A DNA stretch of 12,766 bases from Candidatus Methanomethylophilaceae archaeon (lineage in GTDB: Archaea; Thermoplasmatota; Thermoplasmata; Methanomassiliicoccales; Methanomethylophilaceae), in assembly GCA_007116915.1 (NCBI GenBank), contig SKHQ01000003.1, positions 1-12,766 of the forward strand. Direction: 5' to 3'. How positions within the stretch are numbered: the stretch's first letter is position 1; each line of letters opens with the position of its first letter. Positions 1 to 5,101 of this stretch are shown here, in pieces. The notes beneath the pieces are model-generated. The model had not been told where the DNA came from. It searched no databases and worked only from the letters and a program-made list of their open reading frames with translations. The translations under genes were made by a program, and so were the position numbers.

Positions 1-12
1 ATGTTATGATGT

Positions 13-33
13 AAAAATGTCACTATGGAAAAA
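13..33 (-). terminator. Oligo-T terminator downstream of tRNA-Thr
   Basis: On the minus strand, two runs of five T (complement of 29-33 and of 13-17) follow the 3' end of the tRNA within about 30 nt. Archaeal RNA polymerase commonly terminates at such U tracts without a hairpin. Seen in the sequence; function inferred. Confidence 0.5.
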
Positions 34-40
34 TGTGTGA

Positions 41-117
41 TGGAGCCACCAGAGGGATTCGAACCCCCGACCTGCTGATTACAAGTCAGCCGCTCAACCA
101 GGCTAAGCAATGGTGGC
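41..117 (-). tRNA. tRNA-Thr (anticodon TGT), CCA encoded
   Basis: The minus strand folds into a full cloverleaf. The acceptor stem is GCCACCA/TGGTGGC, the D stem GCTT/GAGC, and the anticodon stem GCTGA/TCAGC with loop CTTGTAA. The T arm has GGGGG paired with CCCTC (one G-T) around a TTCGAAT loop. The anticodon TGT (complement of 81-83) reads the Thr codon ACA. The discriminator base is T and the terminal CCA is encoded (complement of 41-43). The anticodon loop has no intron. The gene is divergent from the FKBP gene. Confidence 0.97.
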
Positions 118-140
118 CTGTTCCGGTATAAACAGGAACA

Positions 141-150
141 CCTTTTTATC
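141..150 (-). promoter_or_regulatory. TATA-like element of tRNA-Thr
   Basis: The minus strand reads GATAAAAAGG, centred about 28 nt upstream of the mature tRNA 5' end. This is the expected position for an archaeal TATA box. An inverted repeat lies between it and the tRNA (see findings). Confidence 0.4.
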
Positions 151-233
151 GTTTACCCCGCTGAAACATCATTCGGACGATTCTGAAATGATGCAAAATA
201 ACCCCCAATGGTCTTTTCAGGCACGCGGTCCAG

Positions 234-262
234 TATATAATCGATGACCAAAACCTTTAATA
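234..262 (+). promoter_or_regulatory. Candidate TATA boxes of the FKBP gene
   Basis: Two AT-rich elements precede the FKBP gene: TATATAA at 234-240 and TTTAATA at 256-262. They would place transcription starts near 263 or 285, leaving a leader of about 35-60 nt that ends in a GGTGA ribosome binding site. Which one is used cannot be decided from sequence. The 118-320 gap contains these, the tRNA-Thr promoter and no convincing ORF. Confidence 0.35.
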
Positions 263-320
263 CAAACCAAGGATTGTCGGGAAATTGTACCTAATTGTAT
301 ATTAATAATCGGTGAATCTT

Positions 321-1049
321 ATGGCGATCAAGAACGGCGACATGGTCCGTGTGGATTACGAGGCATATCTGGTAGACGAGGACATACTCTTCGATACCAG
401 TAGAGAGGACAAGGCACAGGATGCGGGAATCTTTAACGAGAAGTACAAGTACGCCCCCATGCCCGTGTCGGTCGGAACCGGCAAGATTTTCGCCGGTTTC
501 GAACAGGCGATCGAAGGTGCCGAGGTCGGCGAGGAGAAGGAGGTCACCATACCTCCGGAGCTCGGAGCTGGCGAAAGGGACCCTAAGCTTACTGAGCTAT
601 TCCCGATACGTGAGTTCATAAAGAAGGAGGTCCAGCCCTATCCGGGTCTGGAGGTCAACATCGGCAACCGCCGTGGCACCATCTCCTCCGTGAGCGCCGG
701 AAGGGTCAGGGTAGACTTCAACAACCCGCTCGCCGGTAAGACACTGCTCTACAAGTTCACCGTGACTGAACTGATTGAGGATCCGGTGGAGAAGGCCAAG
801 GCACTTCTGGACCTCAACTTCGGTACCTCGGATGACTTCGAGTTCGTGGTCAACGAGGACAGCGTCGACGTCACCCTCTCAGAGGTCTGCAAGTTCGATC
901 AGAGCTGGCCCATGGCCCGTTTCCGTCTGGTCTCCGACCTGCGTGAGACCTTCGGCGTGGACACCGTTCGCTTCATCGAGGTCTGGAGCAAGATATCCAA
1001 GACCGATGAGGTCGAGGAGTCCGCTGAAGAGACCCCCGCCGACGAGTGA
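321..1049 (+). CDS. FKBP-type peptidyl-prolyl cis-trans isomerase, long archaeal form
   Basis: Catalyses cis-trans isomerisation of Xaa-Pro peptide bonds and probably acts as a cytoplasmic folding chaperone. The 242-residue product has an N-terminal FKBP half-domain with GTGKIFAGFEQAIEGAEVGE at about 51-70. An inserted flap (IF) domain follows, with PGLEVNIG and the typical DFNNPLAGKTL motif near 132-142. A C-terminal extension of about 90 residues ends in an acidic tail. This matches the 26-29 kDa archaeal FKBP group rather than the short 17-18 kDa forms. I chose the ATG at 321 because GGTGA (311-315) sits 5 nt upstream as a Shine-Dalgarno site. A GTG at 312 would add MNL and overlaps that site. 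The gene is followed after 41 nt by tRNA-Arg on the same strand. Family assignment is strong; the client proteins are unknown. Confidence 0.95.
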   Translation: MAIKNGDMVRVDYEAYLVDEDILFDTSREDKAQDAGIFNEKYKYAPMPVSVGTGKIFAGFEQAIEGAEVGEEKEVTIPPELGAGERDPKLTELFPIREFIKKEVQPYPGLEVNIGNRRGTISSVSAGRVRVDFNNPLAGKTLLYKFTVTELIEDPVEKAKALLDLNFGTSDDFEFVVNEDSVDVTLSEVCKFDQSWPMARFRLVSDLRETFGVDTVRFIEVWSKISKTDEVEESAEETPADE

Positions 1050-1090
1050 TCGTCGGTTCAAACCCCACACAACCTCTTATTTCAACCAAC

Positions 1091-1168
1091 GGGCGCGTGG
1101 CCTAGCCAGGATATGGCGGCAGCCTCCTAAGCTGCAAGTCAAGGGTTCGAATCCCTTCGCGCTCGCCA
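1091..1168 (+). tRNA. tRNA-Arg (anticodon CCT), CCA encoded
   Basis: The acceptor stem is GGGCGCG/CGCGCTC (one G-T wobble) and the anticodon stem is GCAGC/GCTGC with loop CTCCTAA. The T arm is AGGGTTCGAATCCCT. The anticodon CCT (1126-1128) decodes the rare Arg codon AGG. The terminal CCA is encoded at 1166-1168 and there is no intron. The very next base begins the reverse-complemented stop codon of the convergent small ORF, and the only nearby T tract (TTTT at 1172-1175) lies inside that ORF. Confidence 0.97.
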
Positions 1169-1369
1169 TTATTTTCCTATGCCGTATATGATGTAAGCGC
1201 CAAGGATGCAGAATCCTGCGGTCACCGCAGTGAGTATTATGATCTGTACCTTCTCTTGACGGAACCTTTTCTTGGCATCTATCAGCTCCGTAAGCTCCGC
1301 CGCCTGTGCGATAATCTTGCGAAGGAAGAATTCGAAAGTGTATTGTCTCGGTGGCGGTGGTTCAGCCAT
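1169..1369 (-). CDS. Small single-span membrane protein of unknown function
   Basis: This 66-residue protein has a proline-rich N-terminus, a charged amphipathic helix (about 11-40, ending in KKRFRQEK) and one hydrophobic span at about 42-62. Its topology is tail-anchored, with a soluble N-terminus and a membrane C-terminus. SecE has a broadly similar size and layout, but I see no convincing SecE signature and do not assign it. Support for a real gene comes from the ATG start with a TATA-like GTTATATTC (complement of 1392-1400) centred 27 nt upstream, which fits a leaderless mRNA, and from a clean stop that abuts tRNA-Arg exactly. It is divergent from the gene at 1451. Function unknown. Confidence 0.65.
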   Translation of the reverse strand: MAEPPPPRQYTFEFFLRKIIAQAAELTELIDAKKRFRQEKVQIIILTAVTAGFCILGAYIIYGIGK

Positions 1370-1391
1370 TCAAGTTATGAGCGACGGATTC

Positions 1392-1400
1392 GAATATAAC
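1392..1400 (-). promoter_or_regulatory. TATA-like element for the small membrane protein
   Basis: The minus strand reads GTTATATTC, centred about 27 nt before the ATG at 1369. This spacing predicts transcription starting at or next to the start codon (leaderless mRNA). Confidence 0.45.
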
Positions 1401-1416
1401 GGTTATGCCTGATGAC

Positions 1417-1426
1417 AATTATAATA
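1417..1426 (+). promoter_or_regulatory. TATA-like element for the TPR-like protein gene
   Basis: AATTATAATA is centred about 29 nt before GTG 1451 and 38 nt before ATG 1460. Transcription would begin near 1448, giving a leaderless GTG start or a leader of about 10 nt for the ATG. Confidence 0.4.
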
Positions 1427-1450
1427 GGAGTCGTCTGCATTCACCCCTGA

Positions 1451-2044
1451 GTGAGTTTGATGATATCTGACCTAGGATTGGTTATGCGGAATATGGGCAT
1501 TGGTGAATGGTACGATGGCTTGAGTGAAGAGGCGAAAAGGATAATTTCCCGTTACGCTTCATATATTGATGAGTCGAAGGGGGCACAATGGTCCCTTTTG
1601 GAGATGGCCAAGCATGCTAATTTGGATGAGAATCACAAATTTGCAATAATCTTAGCCACTCAAGGACTGACCATCGGCGGTGATGCCTTGTTGCATTTCC
1701 TGATGAACGAGGAGATGATCATTGCCACAGCCGAGATCAATAAGAACGATGAGGCCAAGTGGTACTGTGAGCAAGGTCTGAAGATGCTGCCCACCATCCT
1801 AGATTTATTCAAGAACCATCACGGAGGGACCCTGCCCGATTACATAGGCTGTCGGAATCGTCTGATAGACATAATAGTCGGCCTGGAGGGCGACTATGAC
1901 CGGGCTGAGAACATGATGCTGGAGTTTGTGGACCTTGGTGTGTTGGATGCTACTGAGGCGGAGTACCGCATACGAAGTCTGAAGATACACCGTTTGCAGC
2001 GCACTTTCGATTCCGTCTACTCAGTCCGTTTCATCAAGGATTAG
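1451..2044 (+). CDS. Hypothetical all-helical (TPR-like) protein
   Basis: I do not recognise this 197-residue protein. It has no signal peptide or membrane span. It looks all-helical with several helix-turn-helix hairpins that resemble degenerate tetratricopeptide repeats: residues about 50-78, about 97-115 (KNDEAKWYCEQGLKML) and about 136-158 (GDYDRAENMMLEF). Such folds usually bind proteins. The start is uncertain: GTG 1451 (shown), ATG 1460, ATG 1484 or ATG 1493 are all in frame. The TATA-like element at 1417-1426 favours one of the first two. By eye, base composition is more AT-rich than in the flanking genes. It ends in TAG and overlaps the convergent gene by 4 nt. It could be a lineage-specific gene. 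Confidence 0.75.
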   Translation: MSLMISDLGLVMRNMGIGEWYDGLSEEAKRIISRYASYIDESKGAQWSLLEMAKHANLDENHKFAIILATQGLTIGGDALLHFLMNEEMIIATAEINKNDEAKWYCEQGLKMLPTILDLFKNHHGGTLPDYIGCRNRLIDIIVGLEGDYDRAENMMLEFVDLGVLDATEAEYRIRSLKIHRLQRTFDSVYSVRFIKD

Positions 2045-2391
2045 AGTCCTGCAACCTCTCTTCCGGGAGTGAAAGGGAAAATATCGATCCCTGGTTCCTC
2101 ATAGGGATGGGCATCGATTATGGCATCGACCACCTTCCTTAGGTCAGGGGCGCGGATGGCGAATTCAAGCCTCAACTCATCCGCCTCCTCGACCTCGCCC
2201 ATATTCCCTTTGAACGGGTTAGCTCCTTTCAGAGGCCTCCAACATCCTTTGACCATCTGGTAACTGAAAACCATGTCATAATTTGGATATATGGGGTCCA
2301 TCGAGGCATTGATAACCCTCATCATCTCTTCTCGATATTCAGGAGGAAGGAAAACGACCACCTTATAGTATCCTTCAATGACTGATGGCAT
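2041..2391 (-). CDS. Stand-alone Nif3/YqfO-type insert-domain protein
   Basis: The 116-residue protein matches the PII/CutA-like domain found inserted in bacterial Nif3-family YqfO proteins, and also found alone as the small YqfO-family protein. Recognisable features are the motif GCWRPLKGANPFKG at about 49-62, the alternating strand EVEEADELRLEF, and the diagnostic HPYEEP at 95-100. The dinuclear-metal Nif3 core domain is absent. The fold tends to form trimers and may bind a small molecule or metal, but no firm biochemical role is known. Start ATG 2391 has a weak TATA-like AGATAAGT about 26 nt upstream, so the mRNA may be leaderless. Its 3' end overlaps the neighbouring convergent gene by 4 nt, the bases TTAG giving a stop on each strand. 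It is divergent from the parvulin gene. Confidence 0.85.
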   Translation of the reverse strand: MPSVIEGYYKVVVFLPPEYREEMMRVINASMDPIYPNYDMVFSYQMVKGCWRPLKGANPFKGNMGEVEEADELRLEFAIRAPDLRKVVDAIIDAHPYEEPGIDIFPFTPGREVAGL

Positions 2392-2412
2392 GCTTAATGA
2401 ATTGATTACCAG

Positions 2413-2420
2413 ACTTATCT
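2413..2420 (-). promoter_or_regulatory. Weak TATA-like element for the YqfO-like gene
   Basis: The minus strand reads AGATAAGT, centred 26 nt before ATG 2391. The match to a TATA box is poor, but the spacing equals that of the other leaderless candidates in the window. Confidence 0.25.
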
Positions 2421-2440
2421 ATGTTGTCGAATAACAAGCC

Positions 2441-2447
2441 TTATTAT
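2441..2447 (+). promoter_or_regulatory. TATA-like element for the parvulin gene
   Basis: TTATTAT is centred 26 nt before ATG 2470. There is no Shine-Dalgarno motif in the intervening bases, which fits a leaderless transcript. Confidence 0.45.
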
Positions 2448-2469
2448 CAATCGCACCGATAAAGATTTC

Positions 2470-2751
2470 ATGACAAAGCAAGTCAACGCTTCCCACATTC
2501 TGGTAAAGAGTGAGAAGAAGGCTAACGAGATAATCGCCATGTTGAATGGCGGTGAGACCTTTGAGGCCATGGCGAAGAAGTATTCAGAGTGCCCCTCGGG
2601 GAAGAAGGGCGGAAATCTGGGATGGTTCGGTCGCAACCAGATGGTGGCAGAGTTCGATAATGCGGCGTTCAAGGCCGAGGCCGGGAATGTCGTTGGTCCT
2701 ATTCGCACCCAGTTCGGTTGGCACCTGATTCTGGTCAACGATACCAAATGA
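2470..2751 (+). CDS. Parvulin-type peptidyl-prolyl cis-trans isomerase
   Basis: A single-domain parvulin of 93 residues, the same size as E. coli PpiC. It isomerises Xaa-Pro bonds in the cytoplasm; there is no signal peptide or membrane anchor. The family pattern is clear: ASHILVKS (7-14) with active-site His9, an F-AMAKKYSECPSGKKGGNLGWF block at 31-53 with Cys41, MVAEFDNAAF at 58-67, and FGWHLILV at 82-89 with the second His85. There is no WW domain or phosphate-binding loop of the Pin1 type. It is the second prolyl isomerase in this window but is not in an operon with the FKBP gene. It converges on the redox gene that ends at 2810. Confidence 0.95.
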   Translation: MTKQVNASHILVKSEKKANEIIAMLNGGETFEAMAKKYSECPSGKKGGNLGWFGRNQMVAEFDNAAFKAEAGNVVGPIRTQFGWHLILVNDTK

Positions 2752-2809
2752 AATCAAATCAAACCAATTACAAACCACTTATGCATTCTCGATAGGACTC
2801 AGGCGAGTA

Positions 2810-3052
2810 TCAGGATTGAAATCCCTTGAGTATCACGTTCAGCTCTTTGATGCTGACGATTCTGCCTTTACTAACGATTTGACCATCGATTATCAGAGTA
2901 GGGATGGTCGTCACTCCGATAGCAGTCAACTCATCCGGGTCGTTGACTTCTCGGACCTCGGCTGATATACGGGTCTCAAGCAGGGAGTTTTGCACATTCC
3001 TATGCAAACGTTCGCATTTGATGCAGTTGCTACCGTATATCTCGATTATCAT
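2810..3052 (-). CDS. Thioredoxin-fold small redox-active disulfide protein
   Basis: The 80-residue protein has a glutaredoxin/thioredoxin-like fold. It begins with a beta strand (MIIEIYG), then the CIKC redox pair (Cys10 and Cys13 with this start), a helix, and the cis-proline motif TTIPTLIIDG at about 48-57. It closes with a strand and a C-terminal helix. This matches the archaeal 'small redox-active disulfide protein 2' group. It probably exchanges thiols with a partner protein in the cytosol. I prefer ATG 3052: GTGATC (complement of 3056-3061) is a good Shine-Dalgarno site 3 nt upstream of the ATG, and the alternative GTG start at 3061 lies within it. The gene overlaps the end of the upstream gene by 23 nt, so the two are co-transcribed and probably translationally coupled. 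Confidence 0.88.
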   Translation of the reverse strand: MIIEIYGSNCIKCERLHRNVQNSLLETRISAEVREVNDPDELTAIGVTTIPTLIIDGQIVSKGRIVSIKELNVILKGFQS

Positions 3053-3290
3053 TTGGATCACGCCATTTCAAATAGGCCTGGATAAGGCTGTCGGCATAGT
3101 CCTCACGTCTTTCCTTCGGTATGTAGTTGTAAATGGCGGCCTGCTTCAGTATCTCTGCACGTAAAGACTCGCCAACAAGACCATTGACAGATGCGAAGAT
3201 ACCGTTCAAATTAGATATCCCAACAACAATCCCCTTGACGCGTATGCGTCCCACCTCGGCCGCTGCCTTGGCGATGCAGCAATCACTCAC
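3030..3290 (-). CDS. Conserved small protein with adjacent cysteine pair
   Basis: This 86-residue protein starts MSDCCIAKAAAEVG, with a Cys4-Cys5 pair. A compact alpha/beta region follows (RIRVKGIVVGISNLNGIFASV, then a helical segment with YNYIPKERREDYADSLIQAYLKW at about 54-76). I have an impression of small archaeal proteins of this layout found beside redox-active disulfide proteins, but I cannot name the family with certainty. The GTG start at 3290 follows CCGTGATATT, whose GTGAT may act as a ribosome binding site. The first gene of a two-gene minus-strand operon, it overlaps the CxxC mini-protein. The vicinal cysteines could bind a metal or form a disulfide exchanged with that partner; this is inference. 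Confidence 0.8.
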   Translation of the reverse strand: MSDCCIAKAAAEVGRIRVKGIVVGISNLNGIFASVNGLVGESLRAEILKQAAIYNYIPKERREDYADSLIQAYLKWRDPNDNRDIR

Positions 3291-3319
3291 AATATCACGG
3301 TTTGTTAATAGTAGGCTGT

Positions 3320-3331
3320 GGTATTAAAGTT
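3320..3331. promoter_or_regulatory. Shared AT-rich promoter element between divergent genes
   Basis: GGTATTAAAGTT on plus reads AACTTTAATACC on minus, so the same bases offer a TATA-like element in both directions. On plus it is about 36 nt before ATG 3361, and on minus about 36 nt before GTG 3290. Each gene would thus have a leader of about 10 nt with a short Shine-Dalgarno motif. Confidence 0.35.
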
Positions 3332-3360
3332 ATTTCAAATCAATTGGAAATGGTGTTAAA

Positions 3361-3687
3361 ATGGCGTTGATAAGAGTCAACATGGGTGTATGCGAGTACA
3401 CCCACATGGTGAGGGTCACACAGCGTGAGGATGGTCTGTTGGATGTTAGCATTGAATCGGAATGTGACAAGGTCAGGGAGTACGGGGAGCAGCTCGGTAC
3501 CTTGTCGATGGAGGATCTGGGAGGCATAACTCTCAGTAAGATAATGGACCCTATGATAGTGGAGCACCTCACACCGACCTGCATGGCTCCATTGGCGGTA
3601 TTCAACGCTGCATGGATGGAGGCAGGACTAATGTCCCGTTCCCTGGCATTAAAGATCGGACAGATAGGTATGGACTTCCTGGAGTAG
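3361..3687 (+). CDS. Conserved three-cysteine protein of unknown function
   Basis: A 108-residue soluble protein resembling a small family seen in methanogens and relatives (I believe catalogued as a DUF, but I will not give a number). It has an N-terminal strand pair containing Cys11 (GVCEY), a segment DVSIESECDKVREY with Cys35, and TPTCMAPLAVFNAAWMEAGL with Cys74. The three spaced cysteines suggest metal or Fe-S binding, or redox chemistry, but no such role is shown. ATG 3361 is preceded by GGTG (3352-3355) at 5 nt. It ends in TAG, 46 nt before the flavoprotein start, and may be co-transcribed with it. Confidence 0.8.
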   Translation: MALIRVNMGVCEYTHMVRVTQREDGLLDVSIESECDKVREYGEQLGTLSMEDLGGITLSKIMDPMIVEHLTPTCMAPLAVFNAAWMEAGLMSRSLALKIGQIGMDFLE

Positions 3688-3694
3688 GGGTAAG

Positions 3695-3706
3695 GGTTAT
3701 CTATTC
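3695..3706 (+). promoter_or_regulatory. Possible promoter element of the flavoprotein gene
   Basis: GGTTATCTATTC is centred about 34 nt before ATG 3734. It would start transcription near 3726 with a leader of about 8 nt. It lies too close to ATG 3716 to serve that start. Weak evidence. Confidence 0.25.
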
Positions 3707-3733
3707 CCTGAGAGGATGTTGACCAGGTTCTAT

Positions 3734-5101
3734 ATGAACAAAGAATACGACATAATAGTGATAGGCTCCGGAGCAGGTCTCAACATCGCTCAAGTTGCCC
3801 GTGATAAGGATATGAAGGTCGCCATTTTTGAGAACGGCCCTATGGGCGGAACCTGTCTAAACCGCGGCTGTATACCTTCTAAAATATGGACCACGGTCGC
3901 CGATGTAATACGCCAGGCCGAGGACTCTCGTTCAATAGGGGTCTCCATGAAAGCGGAGACCATCGATTTCGCTCTGATAAGGCAGAGGCTTACAAAATTT
4001 ACGCACGGTGACTCGAAATCCATCGAAAGATCTGTGGAGGGCGACAAGGGCATAGACCTTTACAAGAAGACGGCAGAGTTCGTCGGTCCTAAGACAATCA
4101 AAGCGGGCATCAAGACCGTCACGGCCGATAAGATAATTATCGCCAATGGTACACGAACCCTGGTGCCTACAATACCTGGACTGGATAAGGTCGGTTATCT
4201 TACTTCCGAGGATGTATTTGAAATCAAATCCCCACCCCGAAGCCTCATAATCCTGGGCGGAGGCTACAAGGCCGCAGAATTCGCCCATTTCTTCAGCGCG
4301 ATAGGCGTGGACGTCACTGTGGTCGGCCGCAACTCCAGATTTCTGACCTCTGAGGAGCCCGAGGCCGGCGAAGCGGTACTCGAGGGACTATCAAAACTCG
4401 TAGACTTCTATCTAGGATATGATGTCAAACAAGTGAGCACGCAGAACGGTTTGAAAAAGGTCTCTTTGAAGTCAGGTGATGAGTCCCAAGAGGTGGAGGC
4501 AGAGGAGATATTGGTATGCACCGGTGTCAGGAACAACAACGACCTTCTGCATCCTGAGAAGTCGGGGATAGATCTGGATATAAACGGTTACATCATTGTT
4601 GACAAGTATCTACGTACCAATGTCGATGGCATCTACGCCTTCGGTGATACCATCGGACGGAACATGTTCAGACACAATGCAAACTATCAGAGCATGGTGG
4701 CATGGCAGAACCTCAACGGCCATTCGACCAAGGTGGATGAGACGGTGATACCTCATGCAGTCTTCTCATGGCCGCAGGTAGCATCTGTCGGTCTGAAGGA
4801 ATCTGATGCCAAGGCCCGCGGTATTGAGGTTTTGGTGGGACATCATAGGTACCATGACACCGGCAAAGGCTATGCGATGGATTCCAAGGACGGTTTCGTA
4901 AAAGTGATCGTCGATAAGGAGAGCATGTCGATACTCGGTGCGACCGTATGCGGACCTGAGGCCACATCAATGCTTCAAGGTATCGTGTATCTTATGAGGT
5001 CTGGTAATGGCTCCCCTGCACCATTGATGAGAAGTCAGGTGATACATCCGACACTATCAGAGGTCGTCGACCGAGCATTCCGTGGGCTTCACGTCCACTG
5101 A
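3734..5101 (+). CDS. Dihydrolipoamide dehydrogenase-like pyridine nucleotide-disulfide oxidoreductase
   Basis: A cytosolic FAD flavoenzyme of class I that moves electrons between NAD(P)H and a disulfide substrate. The 455-residue product has the FAD-binding GSGAGLNIA near 11-19, the redox-active GGTCLNRGCIPSK (CxxxxC) near 38-50 and a nucleotide-binding ILGGGYKAAEFA near 173-184. It also has the second FAD motif IYAFGDT and a C-terminal dimer domain with HPTLSE, the catalytic His/Glu pair. The strand after the nucleotide motif reads VVGRNSRFL; a basic residue there, instead of the Glu of NAD-linked lipoamide dehydrogenases, hints at NADPH. The EEPEAGEAV stretch recalls mercuric reductase, but a C-terminal Cys pair is absent. 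No 2-oxoacid dehydrogenase genes are near, so the substrate is open. ATG 3716 is an alternative start adding six residues. The 3' end overlaps the convergent PHP gene by 45 nt. Confidence 0.9.
   Translation: MNKEYDIIVIGSGAGLNIAQVARDKDMKVAIFENGPMGGTCLNRGCIPSKIWTTVADVIRQAEDSRSIGVSMKAETIDFALIRQRLTKFTHGDSKSIERSVEGDKGIDLYKKTAEFVGPKTIKAGIKTVTADKIIIANGTRTLVPTIPGLDKVGYLTSEDVFEIKSPPRSLIILGGGYKAAEFAHFFSAIGVDVTVVGRNSRFLTSEEPEAGEAVLEGLSKLVDFYLGYDVKQVSTQNGLKKVSLKSGDESQEVEAEEILVCTGVRNNNDLLHPEKSGIDLDINGYIIVDKYLRTNVDGIYAFGDTIGRNMFRHNANYQSMVAWQNLNGHSTKVDETVIPHAVFSWPQVASVGLKESDAKARGIEVLVGHHRYHDTGKGYAMDSKDGFVKVIVDKESMSILGATVCGPEATSMLQGIVYLMRSGNGSPAPLMRSQVIHPTLSEVVDRAFRGLHVH

Noticed and set aside
775..1191. Plus-strand ORF of 138 codons over the FKBP end and tRNA-Arg
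   Set aside because: It is rich in Arg/Ser/Pro, typical of an out-of-frame shadow, and runs through a tRNA gene.
1169..1369. SecE translocon subunit as identity of the small membrane protein
   Set aside because: Size and single span fit, but I cannot see the conserved SecE motif before the membrane span, and the gene is not beside nusG or ribosomal protein genes.
3330..3605. Antisense ORF opposite the three-Cys protein
   Set aside because: The opposite frame is a conserved-looking protein with a Shine-Dalgarno site and promoter; this one has neither.
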